A DNA stretch of 64,000 nucleotides from Cristatella mucedo (taxonomy: Eukaryota > Bryozoa > Phylactolaemata > Cristatellidae). The first letter of the stretch is position 1. Every line of letters begins with the position of its first letter. Positions 11,380 to 55,300 of the stretch are shown in pieces. The notes beneath the pieces were generated by a model. That model searched no databases, was not told the origin of the DNA, and saw only the letters and a program-made list of their open reading frames with translations. Location: assembly GCA_009760855.2 (NCBI GenBank), contig WPIO01000079.1, forward strand, positions 1,132,501-1,196,500. Reading direction: 5' to 3'. The position numbers and the translations under genes were made by a program.

Positions 11380-12720
11380 TACTAGCATAGCTGAGTTAGG
11401 AGGGAAGTCGACAGCCGCAGAGTAGTAAGTAGCATTGAAGTAGAGCTCAGGACGACTGGAAAGGATGTGCCACAGTCGGCATCAGGAGAGTAGATTTTGT
11501 TCCATAAGAATTGGGGACGTGATTCTGTCGTCAATAGTCTTTAAGCGGAGGAAAAGAACAGCTAATATTTTGTCCATACAGGACCTGAGGGCACGAGGAG
11601 GCTGAAACTGGTTCAGCTTGGTACGGAGGAGCCAAGTCGTGGAGGGCCTTATGGGTCAGCGTAAGAACTTTACTCCGTAACCATTGATCGACAGGAAACC
11701 ATCAAAGCTCCTTCAGCAAAGGTGAGGCATGGCTGAAAATTTAGGATTTGTTAACTAGCCTTGCAGCCATATTCATCAGCAGCTGCAGTAGCCTTATGAA
11801 TTTTTGCTACCTCGGCCAAAACAAAATGGAACTGCAATAATCTCGCCTAGACTAAACCAAGGAGATAGTAAAAAAAATTGTAAGCCGCCATGGTAGACTG
11901 TTTCTAATCTTAGATAGGGATCGGTCGTGATAGCTAGCTGTGGAGGCAGTCTTCTTAATAAAACTTTCAAAATGTAGGCATTCGTCGAAGACGACATCTA
12001 AATTCTGAGCACACAATCACGGTCGCACGACAGCATCACCCTTTGGTACACCCAGGGGGGCAGGAGGCATTTCACCCTGCCCCTGGAGCGAGGCAGCGAG
12101 CTGGGTCTCGCCCTCCTATTCCTAAGCCCTCACCAACGCCGTCACCAACGAACAACTTATGCTTCAAGTGCACCCAATGAGCAACCGCCGAGTTCGGGTC
12201 GAATAAACACTGATTTTACGCTACAATATCGTTCATTAATCTGGGCCTGCCTACTCGAAAATCTTACTGTTTCTTGCCCTCTACATAACAGGTTTTCTCG
12301 GCATGAAGCCCCACCCGAAATAAAAATCTTGGCTCTGCGACTGGCATAACCTATTAGATGAGCAAAGACTTCTAGTCCAGTCACACGCTAGCGGTGTCCT
12401 ATCCGTTGCAGGACAGTTTTATAGTCGCTCAGTTTAACGAAATATGCCGACATCCAGAATCGAATGTCTGCAAGTCAAGTATTGTGTTCTTATCAGTCGC
12501 TGCAGCAGATTCCGAGCGTGTAAACGACAGATGCAGCTGGATGTCGTCAGCATAGAAGCGACAGCCGATCCCACGATGCCGAATCACTTTCCCCAGAGGT
12601 TCAATATAAATGGACAATGGCAAAGGACCGAGAGCAGATCCTTGTAGGGACTCCACAGGTCACCGACTTGTCCGGTCAATGAGACTTGACTCCCACACGA
12701 TGCAACACTTTTTCGGTAAA
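11380..12720 (-). repeat. LINE family B decayed copy
   Basis: Minus-strand pieces run from the 3' ORF part (GLAPS..-like) at 11.4 kb up to the RT catalytic region at 12.43-12.66 kb, with GSALGPLPLSIYIEPLGKVI and FYADDIQLHLSF (YADD intact). An unrelated segment of about 0.3 kb splits it near 12.0-12.3 kb. Confidence 0.7.
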
Positions 12721-13118
12721 TATCAATAAGAAAAGAATCTGAAACGGAAAGTATTGTCACCAGCAACACTTCGTCGGAGAGGCACGAGACGAGGCTGCTG
12801 AACGGCGTGCTCCAGAAGCTAGAAGAAAAAGACATTCTCGCCAGCCGTAAAAGTACCGGAGAGACTGAGGCACGCGGAAACACGGCGAATGTACGAAGCC
12901 GGAAGCGTTCGACAGTTCCGCCCGTAACGACGGGCCGGAACGAGGTTGAGGAGAAAGCGGAAGCCGGAGAAGCTGAGAAGGAAGCGGAAAACGATGAATT
13001 TGTGAAGCTGAAATGGTTCGTCAGTCGCATCCGCAAACGCGTAAAGCAGATGCTGCGGCGGAAGCAGCAGAAACGCGACGAGTTCGTGTCAAATTTTTCC
13101 GTCGTGGCTGAAAATTAG
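12720..13118 (+). other. Open, charged plus-strand reading frame (possible exon)
   Basis: Open for about 133 codons after TAA at 12717, ending TAG at 13116-13118. It is rich in K, R and E, with KLEEKDILASRKSTGETEA, VEEKAEAGEAEKEAENDEF and a basic end, RIRKRVKQMLRRKQQKRDEF. No ATG lies near its start, so it would have to be a terminal exon. It matches none of the LINE families here. It could equally be chance. Confidence 0.2.
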
Positions 13119-13140
13119 TTTCATATACAGGTGTATACTG

Positions 13141-13250
13141 CATATATATATATATATATGTGTGTGTGCGCTCGTGTGTGTGCGTGCGTGTGCGTTCGTG
13201 CGCGTGCGTGCGTGCGCGCGCGCGTGCGTGCGCGTGCGTGCGTGTGTGAT
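13141..13250. repeat. (TA)n(TG)n(CGTG)n microsatellite
   Basis: Alternating purine-pyrimidine run: TA repeats, then TGTG and CGTGCG variants. It lies just beyond the TAATG tail of the LINE B copy. Confidence 0.95.
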
Positions 13251-15775
13251 GTAATGTAATGTATCTCCGTCTGTAACTCCACAAACTCATAAAGACTATG
13301 TGGGTGTTACGCAGGAGTTTTGTATAGCGCACTCACAGCCTAAGCGGCTTTCGGTACGCATTCGGTAGCCAACAGACTTCGTCTCACGCAGCAAAGAGAA
13401 AGTGGGAAGCATAGCAGAGTTAGGAGAGCAGTTGAGGTAGTGAGTAGCATAGAAGTAGCAGCTTAGGACCGCTGAAAAAGGTGTGCCATAGTAGGCAGCA
13501 GGACAGTAGTTGTCGTTGCGTAAGAATTGTGGAAGCGAGTTCCACAGTCTAGGACCTGCAGAGCTAAAGCTTCTGTCGCCAACTGTCTTTAAGCGGAGGA
13601 ATGGGACAGCTAATTTACTGTCCACACAGGACCTGAGGGCGCGAACAGGCTGAAACTGATGCAGCAGTTCAGCCAGGTATGAAGGAGCCAAGCCGTGGCG
13701 GGCCTTGTGGGTCAGCGTAAGAACTTTGCTCTGTATCCTTTGCTCAACCGGCAACCATCCTAGCTCTTTCAGCAGAGGTGACACGTGCTCAAACCGCTGG
13801 GACTTGAAGACCAGCCTTGCAGCCATATTCATAGTCCGCTGTAGTGGCATAATAGCTTTCTTTGGCAGCCCAGCCAAAAGGGAATTACAATAATCAAGCC
13901 GAGACAGAACTAAAGAGCTAGTTACATTTTTTGCAAGCCACTGTGGGAGACAGCTCCTATTCTTGGATAGGGATTGGATGTGATCGCTAGCTGTGGAGGC
14001 AGTCTTCTGAATGAAGCTTTTGAAATTGAGGCAGCTGTCGAACACAACACCTAAGCTACGAGCACGTGGTGAAGGTCGCACAGTAGAAGAGCAAAGCCTT
14101 TTAATCCAGCCACACGCTTAGGGCGTCCTATGAGCAGCAGTTCGGTTTTATCGTCATTTAATTTCAGGAAGTTTTTCGACATCCAGGATCGAATATTGGC
14201 ATGGCAAGCGTTCAGTTTCTCAGTTGCTGCAGCAGATTCCAGCGGTTTAAATGACAAATACAACTGAGTATCGTCAGCATAGAAGTGATATCCTATTCCA
14301 TGGGCCTTAATCACTTTTCCCAGAGGTTGTGTATAAATGGAGAACAGCAAGGGACCGAGTACAGATCCTTGAGGGACTCCACAGGTGACCCTTCTCGTGT
14401 GTGAGACCTGACCCCCACACGACACGGATTGAACACGATCAGACAAGTAGGATTTAAACCACGCCAGTGCTTTGTCTGCCAGACCAATCGTTGTTCTAAA
14501 TCGTTCAAGCAGAACTTCGTGATCAATGGTGTCGAAGGCAGCAGAAAGATCTAGCAGAGCTAAGGCAGTGACATTCCCGTCGTCGTTGCCACGTCGAAAG
14601 TCATTGCTAACACGGAGGAGAGCAGTTTCAGTAGAGTGCTGCCTCTTGAACCCTGATTGAAATGTTTCTGACATTCAATATTCAATATTCAATATGTTCA
14701 ACCAGCTGCTTAGCAACAATTTTTTCAAGAATCCTTGATAAGAACGGAAGAAGGGAAACTGGACGATAGTTAGCTAGGACCTCTGTGTCTAATCCAGGCT
14801 TTTTAAGAAAAGGTCTAACGATTGCCGATTTGAAGGACTTGGGGACGACCCCTTTTCCCAAAGAAGCATTAAAAATCTTGGTTATGGCAGGGCTAAGTTG
14901 GTCTGCTAGTGAAGACCACAGAGATGAAGGTATAGGGTCTTCAGGAGACGAGCTCTTTTTGCTAGACCTTATTAAGGCAGCCACATCAAAGGCAGAAACA
15001 TCGGAGAACCTATTAAGAAAGGTCACAGGTTGAGTAACGGCGATTGCTTTGGTCGGAGGGAGCTTAATGGAGGCACGAATGTGCACTATTTTTTCAGTAA
15101 AGAAGGCTGAAAACTTTTTGGCTGACCCCTTAATATCTGGGGAGTCAGACCTCACAGCATTGGCCAGTAAGTTACTGTCTTTTAAATCTGTTTAGTGTCC
15201 GACTGGCAGGAATTCAGCTTTCTAATGAAAAAAGGCCCTGGTTTTTTTAAGCTTTCGGGTGTAAACTCGAAGGAAGTCCTTAAAATTGACTAGATCTGCC
15301 TCAGACCCCGATTTCTTGAAACGACGTTCTAGCCTGCGCTTAACCCGACGCATTTTAAGGGGATTTTTGTAAATTAAAAGGAATCTCGACGACTTTGAAC
15401 ACGGATAGAGCGAACGGGAGCATGCTTGTCAAGTGCAATCCTGAGTGTCATGTTCATCGCATCAGTGAGGGTATCGAGGCTGCCGGTCGATTCTGAATGC
15501 AGATCAAGAAGACCTGCATCGCAAACAGATTTCAAAAACTTGTCCATGTCAATGCTTTGTAAGTTACGTCGTTTGGCAAATTCGACATTGCCCTGTACGT
15601 ACGAGGGAGCAGGAACAGTAAACGAGACCGAACAATGATCTGAGAGGGTCAGTGGGCACACCACAAAGTCAGTGAGGAGGACATCCTTAGTGATCACGAG
15701 ATCTAGAATGTATATATATATATATACAGATTTATCCAAGTAAAAATTCAAGTTCGTTGACACTTAAGGGCGTGT
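13251..15775 (-). repeat. LINE family B, longest copy (endonuclease end, RT, C-terminal domain)
   Basis: Non-LTR retrotransposon read on minus from about 15.77 kb. The end of an APE-type endonuclease (LTLSDHCSVSF, with the SDH motif) comes first, then a linker (SSPEDPIPSSLW). The reverse transcriptase follows, with NYRPVSLLPFLSRILEK, LDLSAAFDTIDH, GVPQGSVLGPLLFSIYT and FYADDTQLYLSF; then the C-terminal LVLSRLDYCNSLLAGLPKKA to RETKSVGYR. The tail is TAATGTAATG. The 5' part is missing and frames break near 15.3, 14.68 (an ATTCAAT repeat expansion) and 14.06 kb, so it is inactive. RT motifs fit the CR1/L2 group. Confidence 0.9.
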
Positions 15776-16199
15776 ATAGCATTTCTTGAAGTATTTCTAG
15801 CATATTATTTTAATTTACGTTTGTCGCGTAAGCGGAAATCATAGTAGATTTGCTAGCCACCGCTGACCAATGGCAAGAGAGCCTGCGAGAAGATGCATGC
15901 GAATGGCAAAACGCGCTATCATAGGCAAGCATTAAATTCATTTGAAAGGAACCAAAATCGAGAAAGAAAATGTGATAAGTACCAAACTGGCTCCAATGGG
16001 TCCAGAACGAATCCAGTAATCCAAGCGAAGGCTACAGGTATTAAGCTCTGGTTAGCAGAGCTCTAATGCCCGTTGAGCTATGGTTCAAACGCTGCTTTGA
16101 GCGTCTTTTGTTCGAAACGACAATGCAAAAACTATAGCAATGCCTCAATGTTAAGGCAATTTTTTGATCCTAGTTACATGGCAATAAGCCGTCAAGTAT

Positions 16200-17190
16200 T
16201 TTGGAACTGAATGCTTGCCTTGCCGATATTCGATCCTGGATGTCAGAAAACTTCCTGAAATTAAATGACAATAAAACCGAACTGCTTCTCATAGGACACC
16301 CTAAGCGTGTGGCTGGACTAAAAGGCTTTGCAGTTCTAATAGGTGATGCTATTGTGCGACCTTCACCACGTGCTCGTAATCTAGGTGTCGTGTTCGACAG
16401 CTGCCTCAATTTCAAAAGCTTCATTCAGAAGACTGCCTCTACAGCTAGCCATCACATCCGATCCCTATCCAAGATTAGAAGCTGTCTCCCACAGTGGCTT
16501 GTAAAAAATTTAACTAGCTCTTTAGTTCTGTCTCGGCTTGATTATTGTAATTCCCTTTTGGCTGGGCTGCCAAAGAAAGCTATTATGCCACTACAGCGGA
16601 CTATGAATATGGCTGCAAGGCTGGTCTTCAAGTCCCAGCGGTTTGAGCACGTGTCACCTTTGCTGAAAGAGCTAGAATGGTTGCCGGTTGAGCAAAGGAT
16701 ACAGAGCAAAGTTCTTACGCTGAACCACAAGGCCCGCCACGGCTTGGCTCCTTCATACCTGGCTGAACTGCTGCATCAGTTTCAGCCTGTTCGCGCCCTC
16801 AGGTCCTGTGTGGACAGTAAATTAGCTGTCCCATTCCTCCGCTTAAAGACTGTTGGCGACAGAAGCTTTAGCTCTGCAGGTCCTAGACTGTGGAACTCGC
16901 TTCCACAATTCTTACGCAACGACATCTACTCTCCAACTGCCGACTGTAGCACATCTTTTTCAGCGGTCCTGAACTGCTACTTCTATGCTACTCACTACCT
17001 CAACTGCTCTCCTGACTCTGCTATGCTTCCCACTTTCTCTTTGTTGCGTGAGACGAAGTCTGTTGGCTACCGAATGCGTACTGAAAGCCGCTTAGGCTGT
17101 GAGTGCGCTATACAAAACTCTCCTGCGTAACACCCACATGGTCTTTATGACTTTGTGGAGTTACAGACGGAGATACATTACATTACATTA
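16200..17190 (+). repeat. LINE family B 3' copy with intact 309-codon frame
   Basis: 5'-truncated insertion beginning after the YADD box (SWMSENFLKLNDNKTELLLI) and running unbroken to the end of the ORF. It has the 3' UTR and an ATTACATTACATTA tail. The intact frame suggests a young copy. It is not a host gene: no start region and no endonuclease. Confidence 0.9.
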
Positions 17191-17211
17191 TAACTGGGAG
17201 ACTAAAGTTAT

Positions 17212-17375
17212 GGGCCGCGCTGGCTCATGACGTAAGGTGCTCGCTCGTCACGATCGATGTCGTGGGTTCAAATCCTACATAGAGCGATTCTTTACTGCCA
17301 ACTGCAAGTGGTACGGATAGCCGTTAAGGCTCTTTTGCTGCTATGCAAATTAGGCTGTTAAATCAGCTAGTATTT
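17212..17375 (+). repeat. SINE-1 copy, diverged
   Basis: First of three same-orientation SINE-1 copies. It has GTGGGTTCAAATCCTAC as B box and the AAGGCTCTTTTGCTGC body. Confidence 0.75.
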
Positions 17376-17424
17376 TATATTTAGAAAGCCTCCCTTTTAA
17401 TCGGCTAACGCTGTGGCTGCACAG

Positions 17425-17600
17425 GTGAGCCGTAATGGCTCACTAGGTAAGGCGGTTGCTTTTCACGACCTCGGCCCCGAGGTCGTGGTCTCAAATCCTG
17501 CAGTGGGCGATCCTTTATCGCCACTGCAAGCGGTGGTGATAGCCGTAAAGGCTCTTCTGTCGCTATACAAAAAGAGGCTGTTAAATCAGCTAGCATTTTT
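17425..17600 (+). repeat. SINE-1 copy
   Basis: Second of three; close to consensus, with a TGGCTCACTAGGTAAGG head and a TTAAATCAGCTAGCATTTT tail. Confidence 0.9.
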
Positions 17601-17605
17601 TTTTG

Positions 17606-17770
17606 GTGAGCCGTTGGCACACTAGGTAAGGCGGTTGCTTTCACGACCTCGGTCCCGAGTTCGATTCCTGCAGTGGGCGATTCTTTATTGTCACTGCAAG
17701 CGGTGGTGATAGCCCTAAAAAGGCTCTTCTGTCGCTATACAAAAAGAGGCTGTTTAATCAGCTAGGATTT
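17606..17770 (+). repeat. SINE-1 copy
   Basis: Third of three, abutting the tail of the second; B box GAGTTCGATTCC, body and tail intact. Confidence 0.85.
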
Positions 17771-20066
17771 TTTTTAAGTCGACATTGACATTCATTGTTG
17801 GCTCTAGTTAATCTTTTCGGCTAGGATAATTTATTCTGAACCACGTTTGGATAGTAAAAATTATTTATCTCTTTGCTTGTCTGCCTTACTAGCGAAAAGG
17901 CATGAGCCAGTCTGAACTCCAACAGCGAGCAGCATAGTTAGCGTAGTTTTCGCGAGTCTTCGTTTCGAGGATCGCGCTATGTCGCGCTACAGGAAGAAGG
18001 AGAAGCGAATATAATAGTCAGAATGCCAATTTTGGCTTTGATATTTTGATGTTGACCTTGAGCTTTGTTCTTCAGACAAAGGAGGGCAGGAAACGGTTCT
18101 GCAGGCGCTACAGTGTCATCACGTGTTGCCACGCCCCGCGATTCTGAAAGTTGCTCATCGATAGCGGCAGTTGAGCACCGAGAATCGACCACCTATGGCC
18201 AACGGCGATTAAACGGAGATGCCTTTACAATTGCAGGAATCATCTCTACTTTCCCCACTCCTCTACTCTACTTTCCCCATTCCTCTACTCTACTACCTCA
18301 GGGGTCCTCTACAGGGATCATCTCTACTTTCCACCTCATCCGCCATCTGGCGCTCTTGTAGAGACTCGCGTGTAAAAAAGACAAGCGTAGCACAATTGTA
18401 AGAAATGGCGAAATCTTATCGTCGGCATCTTCTCGCTAGAAGATGCGTTCTAAATCAGCAGCTTAGCACTTCATGTGCGCAACCAGCCTCTAGCCGCCCT
18501 CCAAAATTCTACTGTGAACGAACCCTTTAAAATGTTTAGACCTCAAAACTTCTCCCCCAGCCATATTACACGATACTCACGTCTAATATTTTATCTGTGA
18601 TCCTGATTGCGTAATAACCCCCATTTTAAGCTCTGCAGACGCTTTAAAGCACATGGCTATTTTTGCTGCGGACGTAAGCATTTACTGGACGTACGTTGCC
18701 GAGACGTGTGTTCGATCGAATGAGCTGCACCGGACTTCAAGCGGTCAACAAAAGTCTTACCGGAAAGGATTAGCCTGGGGACAGGCAACGCGAAATCCGA
18801 AGCAGGCAGCTGTAGAGTCGTTGTAAGCAGATTTTCGGGCCACTCAGCGAGCCCCTCGTAGAGTCTTACGATTGTTCAAGACTTTGACTGACTAGCCTGC
18901 ACAAGCCCATTACAGGCAAATCACGATGCATTCGCTGCAGCCGAGTTGTTGATACTAGCCGTCTGCAGCCTTTGATACCAGTTGTCAAAGTCAAGCGCTG
19001 CACAGACGTCAGATCTACAGTCTGCCGCGCATGTTTCGCCGATATTCGAATTAGTGAAGGCTGAACCGGCAGTTTTTAAACGATAATTTATAATAAAAAC
19101 TATATTTGCGCTACGAACGCGAAGTAGCGGCTCCTGAACTAAAGCGCTTCGCCGTAGGTGCAGCGCTTGTAGCGTGTACTGGTCCCTGCGAACGAGTGAC
19201 GGATACTAGTGAAGCTAGCGCCCCAAATCACTGATACAGCGAGTCGTACATACAGCGAGTCCTAAATGCTGTTCCGAGACGCGTAGCTATACTGACGGTG
19301 GCCGAGCTCGGCTGCAAATACGAGCGTTCGTACCTTTGTAACGCCGCGTCCTTAACATGGAGCGCGTATTCCAAAGCCGCAGATGGGCTAAATTCGCACC
19401 GTATCAACAATAGTGTACAACTGACTAGCTGTCGCTTCCGATGTCTTCTTTTACTCTCTAACCCATATTAGTATGCAATTTCCGGAACCCTGGTACTTAT
19501 AATTCAGTAGCCACTAATGAATACCCGGCACTACCGGAATCCAGCCGATTTAGCATGCGAGCGTTACATTAGCCTCTATTTGAGAGTGCAAACCGAAAGC
19601 CAGCGCTGGCATCCCATTTCGGGCAACAAAATGTTCCACCTCTTTTTTTTCTTCATTCAAAGCAGCCCGTACCCACAATTTGATCTCACAAAGTGACATG
19701 AGATGTTGCACTCAGTTTAAAAGTTGTGGATGATACCATTGGGCCAACTCATTTGGCAGCAAAGCAACAAGGGTGACGACTACGCCAGCGCGTTAAACGA
19801 CGAGAGTACAAAGAGTATAACACTGCTCAGCGAACGCTCGCTCGCGAGGGCCACGGCGCTTATAGACACGTGGACATATTGGACACGGAACTCGGGAGAG
19901 TTAGTCAGCGAAGTCAGTACTGAGTGTGAACAGCGGGGTTGCCGACGTCCCTCTGCGGGCTACATGCTTTCAGCGGATACGCTCTGAGGCTCGGAATGCA
20001 ACGGCCAGCAAATTAGCACACTGCTGAGTTTCCTTCAAGAGAATTCCGCTATTTCTTCAATTCACC

Positions 20067-50146
<30,080 letters not shown>

Positions 50147-50651
50147 TCGATGTCGGCTGCGAGTCGCGCGCAGAAGTCAAAGCAGCAGCTGCAGCAGCAG
50201 TACTGCACGAGCGCAGCGCGAGAGAGTCACACGGTAATGAGCAGCCGGGGTCGGCGAACGACCTCTGCTCGACCGGGCTTGCGGCTGGTGCGCACTGTGG
50301 GTGGGCGGGCTGCCGCGACGCTCCGAAGGCGGCGCCGCTACTTATTCCGGCACCGCGCCCTCGGGCACCTGACGCCGTTTCGGGTCCCAAGGCGACGGCA
50401 CCCGCGGCAACGGCGCTCTTCCCCCGACCGTTCCCCCTTCCGGCGCCCCAATCCACTCCGACCCGACTGGAGGAGGCGTCGGCCATTGTTCCGCTCAGCT
50501 TCGCGCTCTGCCGGCCGGGGCTGCTCAAGCCACGTCGCACCTGCCGATAGCGGCGGTTCTTTGCGTGCGCGCGCGCTAACTTTTAAGCGACTCCAGAGCC
50601 GCCCATTGGCCGCCGCATCCGCACAGGCGGCTGACTGCCCGCGCGAACACA

Positions 50652-51016
<365 letters not shown>

Positions 51017-51073
51017 GAAGGGTCGCTGCGGCAGCGATCGCGCGAGCGCGAGTTTGGCGGCGTCCGATAACCG

Positions 51074-51077
<4 letters not shown>

Positions 51078-51107
<30 letters not shown>

Positions 51108-51285
51108 ATTTGATAAAGCGCCCTCGGAGAACTCAATCTCTCTCTAGGCGCTTCACATTTGCTGCCAAAGGAAGCGCGATTGAATGGTTAGCGTGAGCAT
51201 GCTCGATAAAAGATGAGAAAAACATGGTTAGGGGGTTATACGCACCGCGTCAGCGTGTTCAGTGTGCACTAGGGCAGCTCTCAGG
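51078..51285 (-). repeat. LINE family A 3' fragment
   Basis: (AAT)n at 51079-51104, then GATAAAGCGCCCTCGGAGAAC and the 3' UTR. It marks the upstream edge of the CpG island. Confidence 0.85.
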
Positions 51286-52029
51286 TTAGCCGCGATGGGA
51301 GCCCTTGCCTAGGTGGGTTCGAATAGGGTGCCTAGTACAGACACGGCTCCTGATCCACCTAGCTCAGGTTAGATTGGAGCTCTGTGCAGGCGATGCGGTT
51401 AGGAGATGGAGACCGACCAATGTGCTTGCGGTACACCGGGTATAGACTCGGTAAAGTTAGAATGGAGCCCGGTAGGTGCAGACGATGCGGTCAGGATGTG
51501 CACTGACTGATGTGCTTGAGTAGAAATGGCAGCTACGCGCGAGGTCGGGAGTTTAGAAGAGAGAGACTATAACGGGACGACTGACAGAGCTCGGGGGTCG
51601 CAGCTTCCGCAGTCGATGCGAGACTACGCTTCGAGAGTACGAGAGTCTAAGCTACGGCGACGAACGGCTAAGTGCAACTTCGACTGCGCAGCTGTGTTCT
51701 GCCGGCTACTCAGCTAGCTGCTCGTATCTTGGGGTGCTGTGGCGGCCCGCCTTCTGTGTCGCGACCGTCGCTAGCGACGCGCGCACAGGTTAGCTTATTG
51801 TAGTCGGGGCTTCGGGAGCTCTCGCGCAGTCAACTCCGTCGGTCCGGTTCGCGCCGCCGCGAAAACGCGCTTGCACCGGCGCGTAACCGCCACTAAGAGG
51901 CGCACAATCGACTGTCGCTTTCGGCGCCCAGTTGTGGCCGCTCGTGTTTTGATCGCACTGCAGCGCGGCATCGCACAGTCCACCAGTCCACAGAGCCGGG
52001 TACGAGCAGCCATCCCCGCGCGGTGACAA

Positions 52030-52370
52030 GTGCGGTTAGTGGCAGCATGCAGCAGTGTCAGCACGCATAAGCACATCAACGACGAATCACAGGGACCAAC
52101 TAAACGCTCTCAGAAATCGGTGTGCATTTAATTTCTTTTTTAATGTGGTCAAGTCAGGAGATGTCGGAACGCCAGTTGGGAGTGATTTCCAAGCTTTGGG
52201 AGCATGCGAACTAAAGGCACGGCCTCCAAAGGATTTGAGGTTAGTACGAGGTATATGTAAACAGTTGTATTCCGAAAAGTGAGTGGTACGATGCTTAGCC
52301 TTGTGGGGATTATATCTGATAGGTAGGCTGGAGCCAAAACATGAAGGGATCTAAAATTGAGAGACAAAAC
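52030..52370 (-). repeat. LINE family A ORF end fragment
   Basis: Minus-strand copy of LTFRSLH..APAYLSDI to the end of the ORF and first part of the 3' UTR, diverged. It lies head-to-head with the long plus-strand copy that starts at 52.37 kb. Confidence 0.8.
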
Positions 52371-55300
52371 CTTTAAGAGACAAAACTTTTTTTTAACCTT
52401 TAAGAGACAAAAGCAAACCTTTGAGAGACAAAACCTTTTTTTATTGAAATCTATAAGCTGTCCGACAATTAAAGACGCAACTCCATCTGGTTTCTCGTTC
52501 TTTCACACCCCTAGATCGATCAAAACTGGAGGTGGAGTTACTATTGTCGCGCGCTCGAAATTCAACTTCAAGCTATTTGCAGTACCCTCGAAGCAGTCTT
52601 TTGAATCAATTGTCTTGGTCTCACCAGAAAACAAGCTACCGATAGTGGCAGTAGTCTATCGCCCTCCAGGTACCAAATCCTCCTTTATCTCAGATTTCTC
52701 AGATTTTGATTCTGTGTGCAAGAAATCGATCCTTCCTCGTAATGGGTGATTTCAACGTTCACTTTGATAACTTATCTGACGCTTTCAGCACCGAATTTCG
52801 TGCATTGACTGACTCATTGTCTCTTGTGGCTCATGTGCATGGCCCTACCCACATCAAGGGTCACACACTCGACCAGAATTTCTCATACAACTGCACTTTG
52901 TCATCACCAATAATTACCAAATCCTGCTTATCTGACCACATGCAGATCTCATTCAATCTACAGTGTGTGCCCACATCCTCCTCTACAATAACCTGTGAAT
53001 CGCGAAACCTCAAGACCTTTGACATGTCCGTGCGAGAATATCTGCTTCACCTCTGCTGCTCAATCCTCCCTCCGATCTGTCATCATTGGTAGATAGCTAC
53101 AACACGACACTAGCTGACACGCTCGACGAGTTTGCACCTCTGACAAAGCGCACTGTGCGCCCCCGCCCAGACGGCCTATGGTTTACCACAGACATTAAAC
53201 TAGCCAAGTCTACTAAACGAAAGCTTGAAAAAGCATACAAAAGATCCGGACTAACTGTCCATCGACAGGCATATGAAGACTACAGTAGGTCGTACCAATC
53301 GATCTTAGCAAAGGCCAAGTCTAGCTTTTATAAAAACATTGTTGAATCACAGATGCACAATCCAAAAATGCTTATGTCGGCAATAAACCTTCTCCTCAAC
53401 CGTTCCCAGATTAGCTCCTTACCTGATGATCCTAATAATGATCTAGCCGATCGCTTCTCTCGATTCTTTGTGCAGAAGATAGACAAAATCAGGGAATCCA
53501 TCCCTGCGATGACAATCTTCCCACTAGAATGCTGTTCCTCGGTTCCTGGCTGCACCTATGTCTGCATTTAAGCAGGTCACTAGTGATCTAGTCCTAAAGT
53601 TCGTATCTCAATCAAAGAAGACAACGAGTCCTCTGGACCCTATTCCCACTGTCCTGCTCCTACGTTGCATTGATCTGCTGCTGCCATGCATAACCAACAT
53701 CATTAATATGTCATTAGCCTCAGGTCATGTCCCAGCACCTTTCAAAAAAGCTGTAGTCAGGCCACTTCTCAAGAAAGCTACACTTGACCAAGAGAACTTG
53801 AGCAACTACCGCCCAGTTTCCCTTCTACCATTCCTATCAAAGACACTGGAACGGGTCGTGGCGGACCAGCTGAACTCGTATATCGAAACCTCACACCTTG
53901 CTAGTAAGTTCCAGTCTGGCTTTAGAGCTAATCACTCCACAGAGTCAGCATTGCTTCGGGTATACAACGACCTACTTAGGAATGCAGACATGGGTAGAGT
54001 GTCTCTGCTTGTTTTGCTTGATCTTTCGTCAGCTTTTGATACTATCGATCACAAAGTTCTTCTAGAGCGCCTCTCATCTCGCCTGGGCATCACTGGCACT
54101 GCTCTGCAGTGGTTCAGGTCCTATCTCAGTGGGAGACTCCAGAGTATTGACGTGAATGGACAAAGATCATCTGAAGTACCTCTGAAATATGGAGTACCTC
54201 AGGGCTCAGTGCTAGGTCCGGTTCTTTTCTTTGTTTATACTCTCCCTCTTGCTAATGTGATTGCTATCCACAATCTAGGCTTTCACTTCTATGCGGATGA
54301 CACTCAGTTGTACCTTTGCTTTGATCCCTCACAGCCTTCGAGCACCTCAAATTCTCTAAACTCACTAGCTGCATGCATTGATGACATCCGCACATAGATG
54401 GCAGCAAATTTTCTAAAACTAAACGATGACAAAACTAACTTACTAGTTATGGGTAAACCCAGTGTGATCCATAGATTGGAAAGGCTGACACTCAAAATTG
54501 GCTCTGCCAGCATATCTCCTGTTGAATCAGCTCGAAATCTAGGTGTCATATTTATTCCAAAGCGACCTCTCGTTAGACGACCATATCAGCTCCACAGTCA
54601 AATCCGCCTATTTTCAGCTTCATAACATTGCTAAAATTCGGGCTTGTTTAGATAAAGATACCACGTCCAAGTTGGTCCATGCATTCGTGACATCCCGTCT
54701 CGACTTCTGCAACTCACTGCTTACTGGCCTACCAGCATGTGCGATCAGGCGTTTGCAGCTGGTGCAAAACTCGGCAGCTAGACTTGTCTGCCGTGAGCGT
54801 CGCAGTTGCCACATTACTCCACTTCTCGCCGACCTGCACTGGCTACCAGTCAAGCAACGGATTGACTTCAAGGTTTTGTCGCTCACTTTTAGGTACCTTC
54901 ATTCTATGGCTTCAGCCTATCTGTCAGATATACTACCCCATCAGGCCAAGCATCGTACCACCCGCTTTTCGGAATCCAACAGTCTAGAAATACCTCGTAC
55001 AAACCTCAAATCCTTTGGAGACCGTGCATTTAGTTTATATGCTTCCAAAGCCTGGAACTCCCTCCCGACCTGCGTCAGAACATCCCCTGACCTGACCACA
55101 TTTAAAAGGAACCTAAAAACACACCTTTTTAAGACAGCATTTAGTGGGTCCCTGTGATTCGTCCTTGATGTGCTTATGCGTGGTGACACTGTGCATGCTG
55201 CCACTAACCACATTTGCATGCTGACCCTGTGCATGTCACCCCTAACCATAATATTCGTTTCGTTTGTTTTTCAAGCATGATTTTACTTACCATTCAATTG

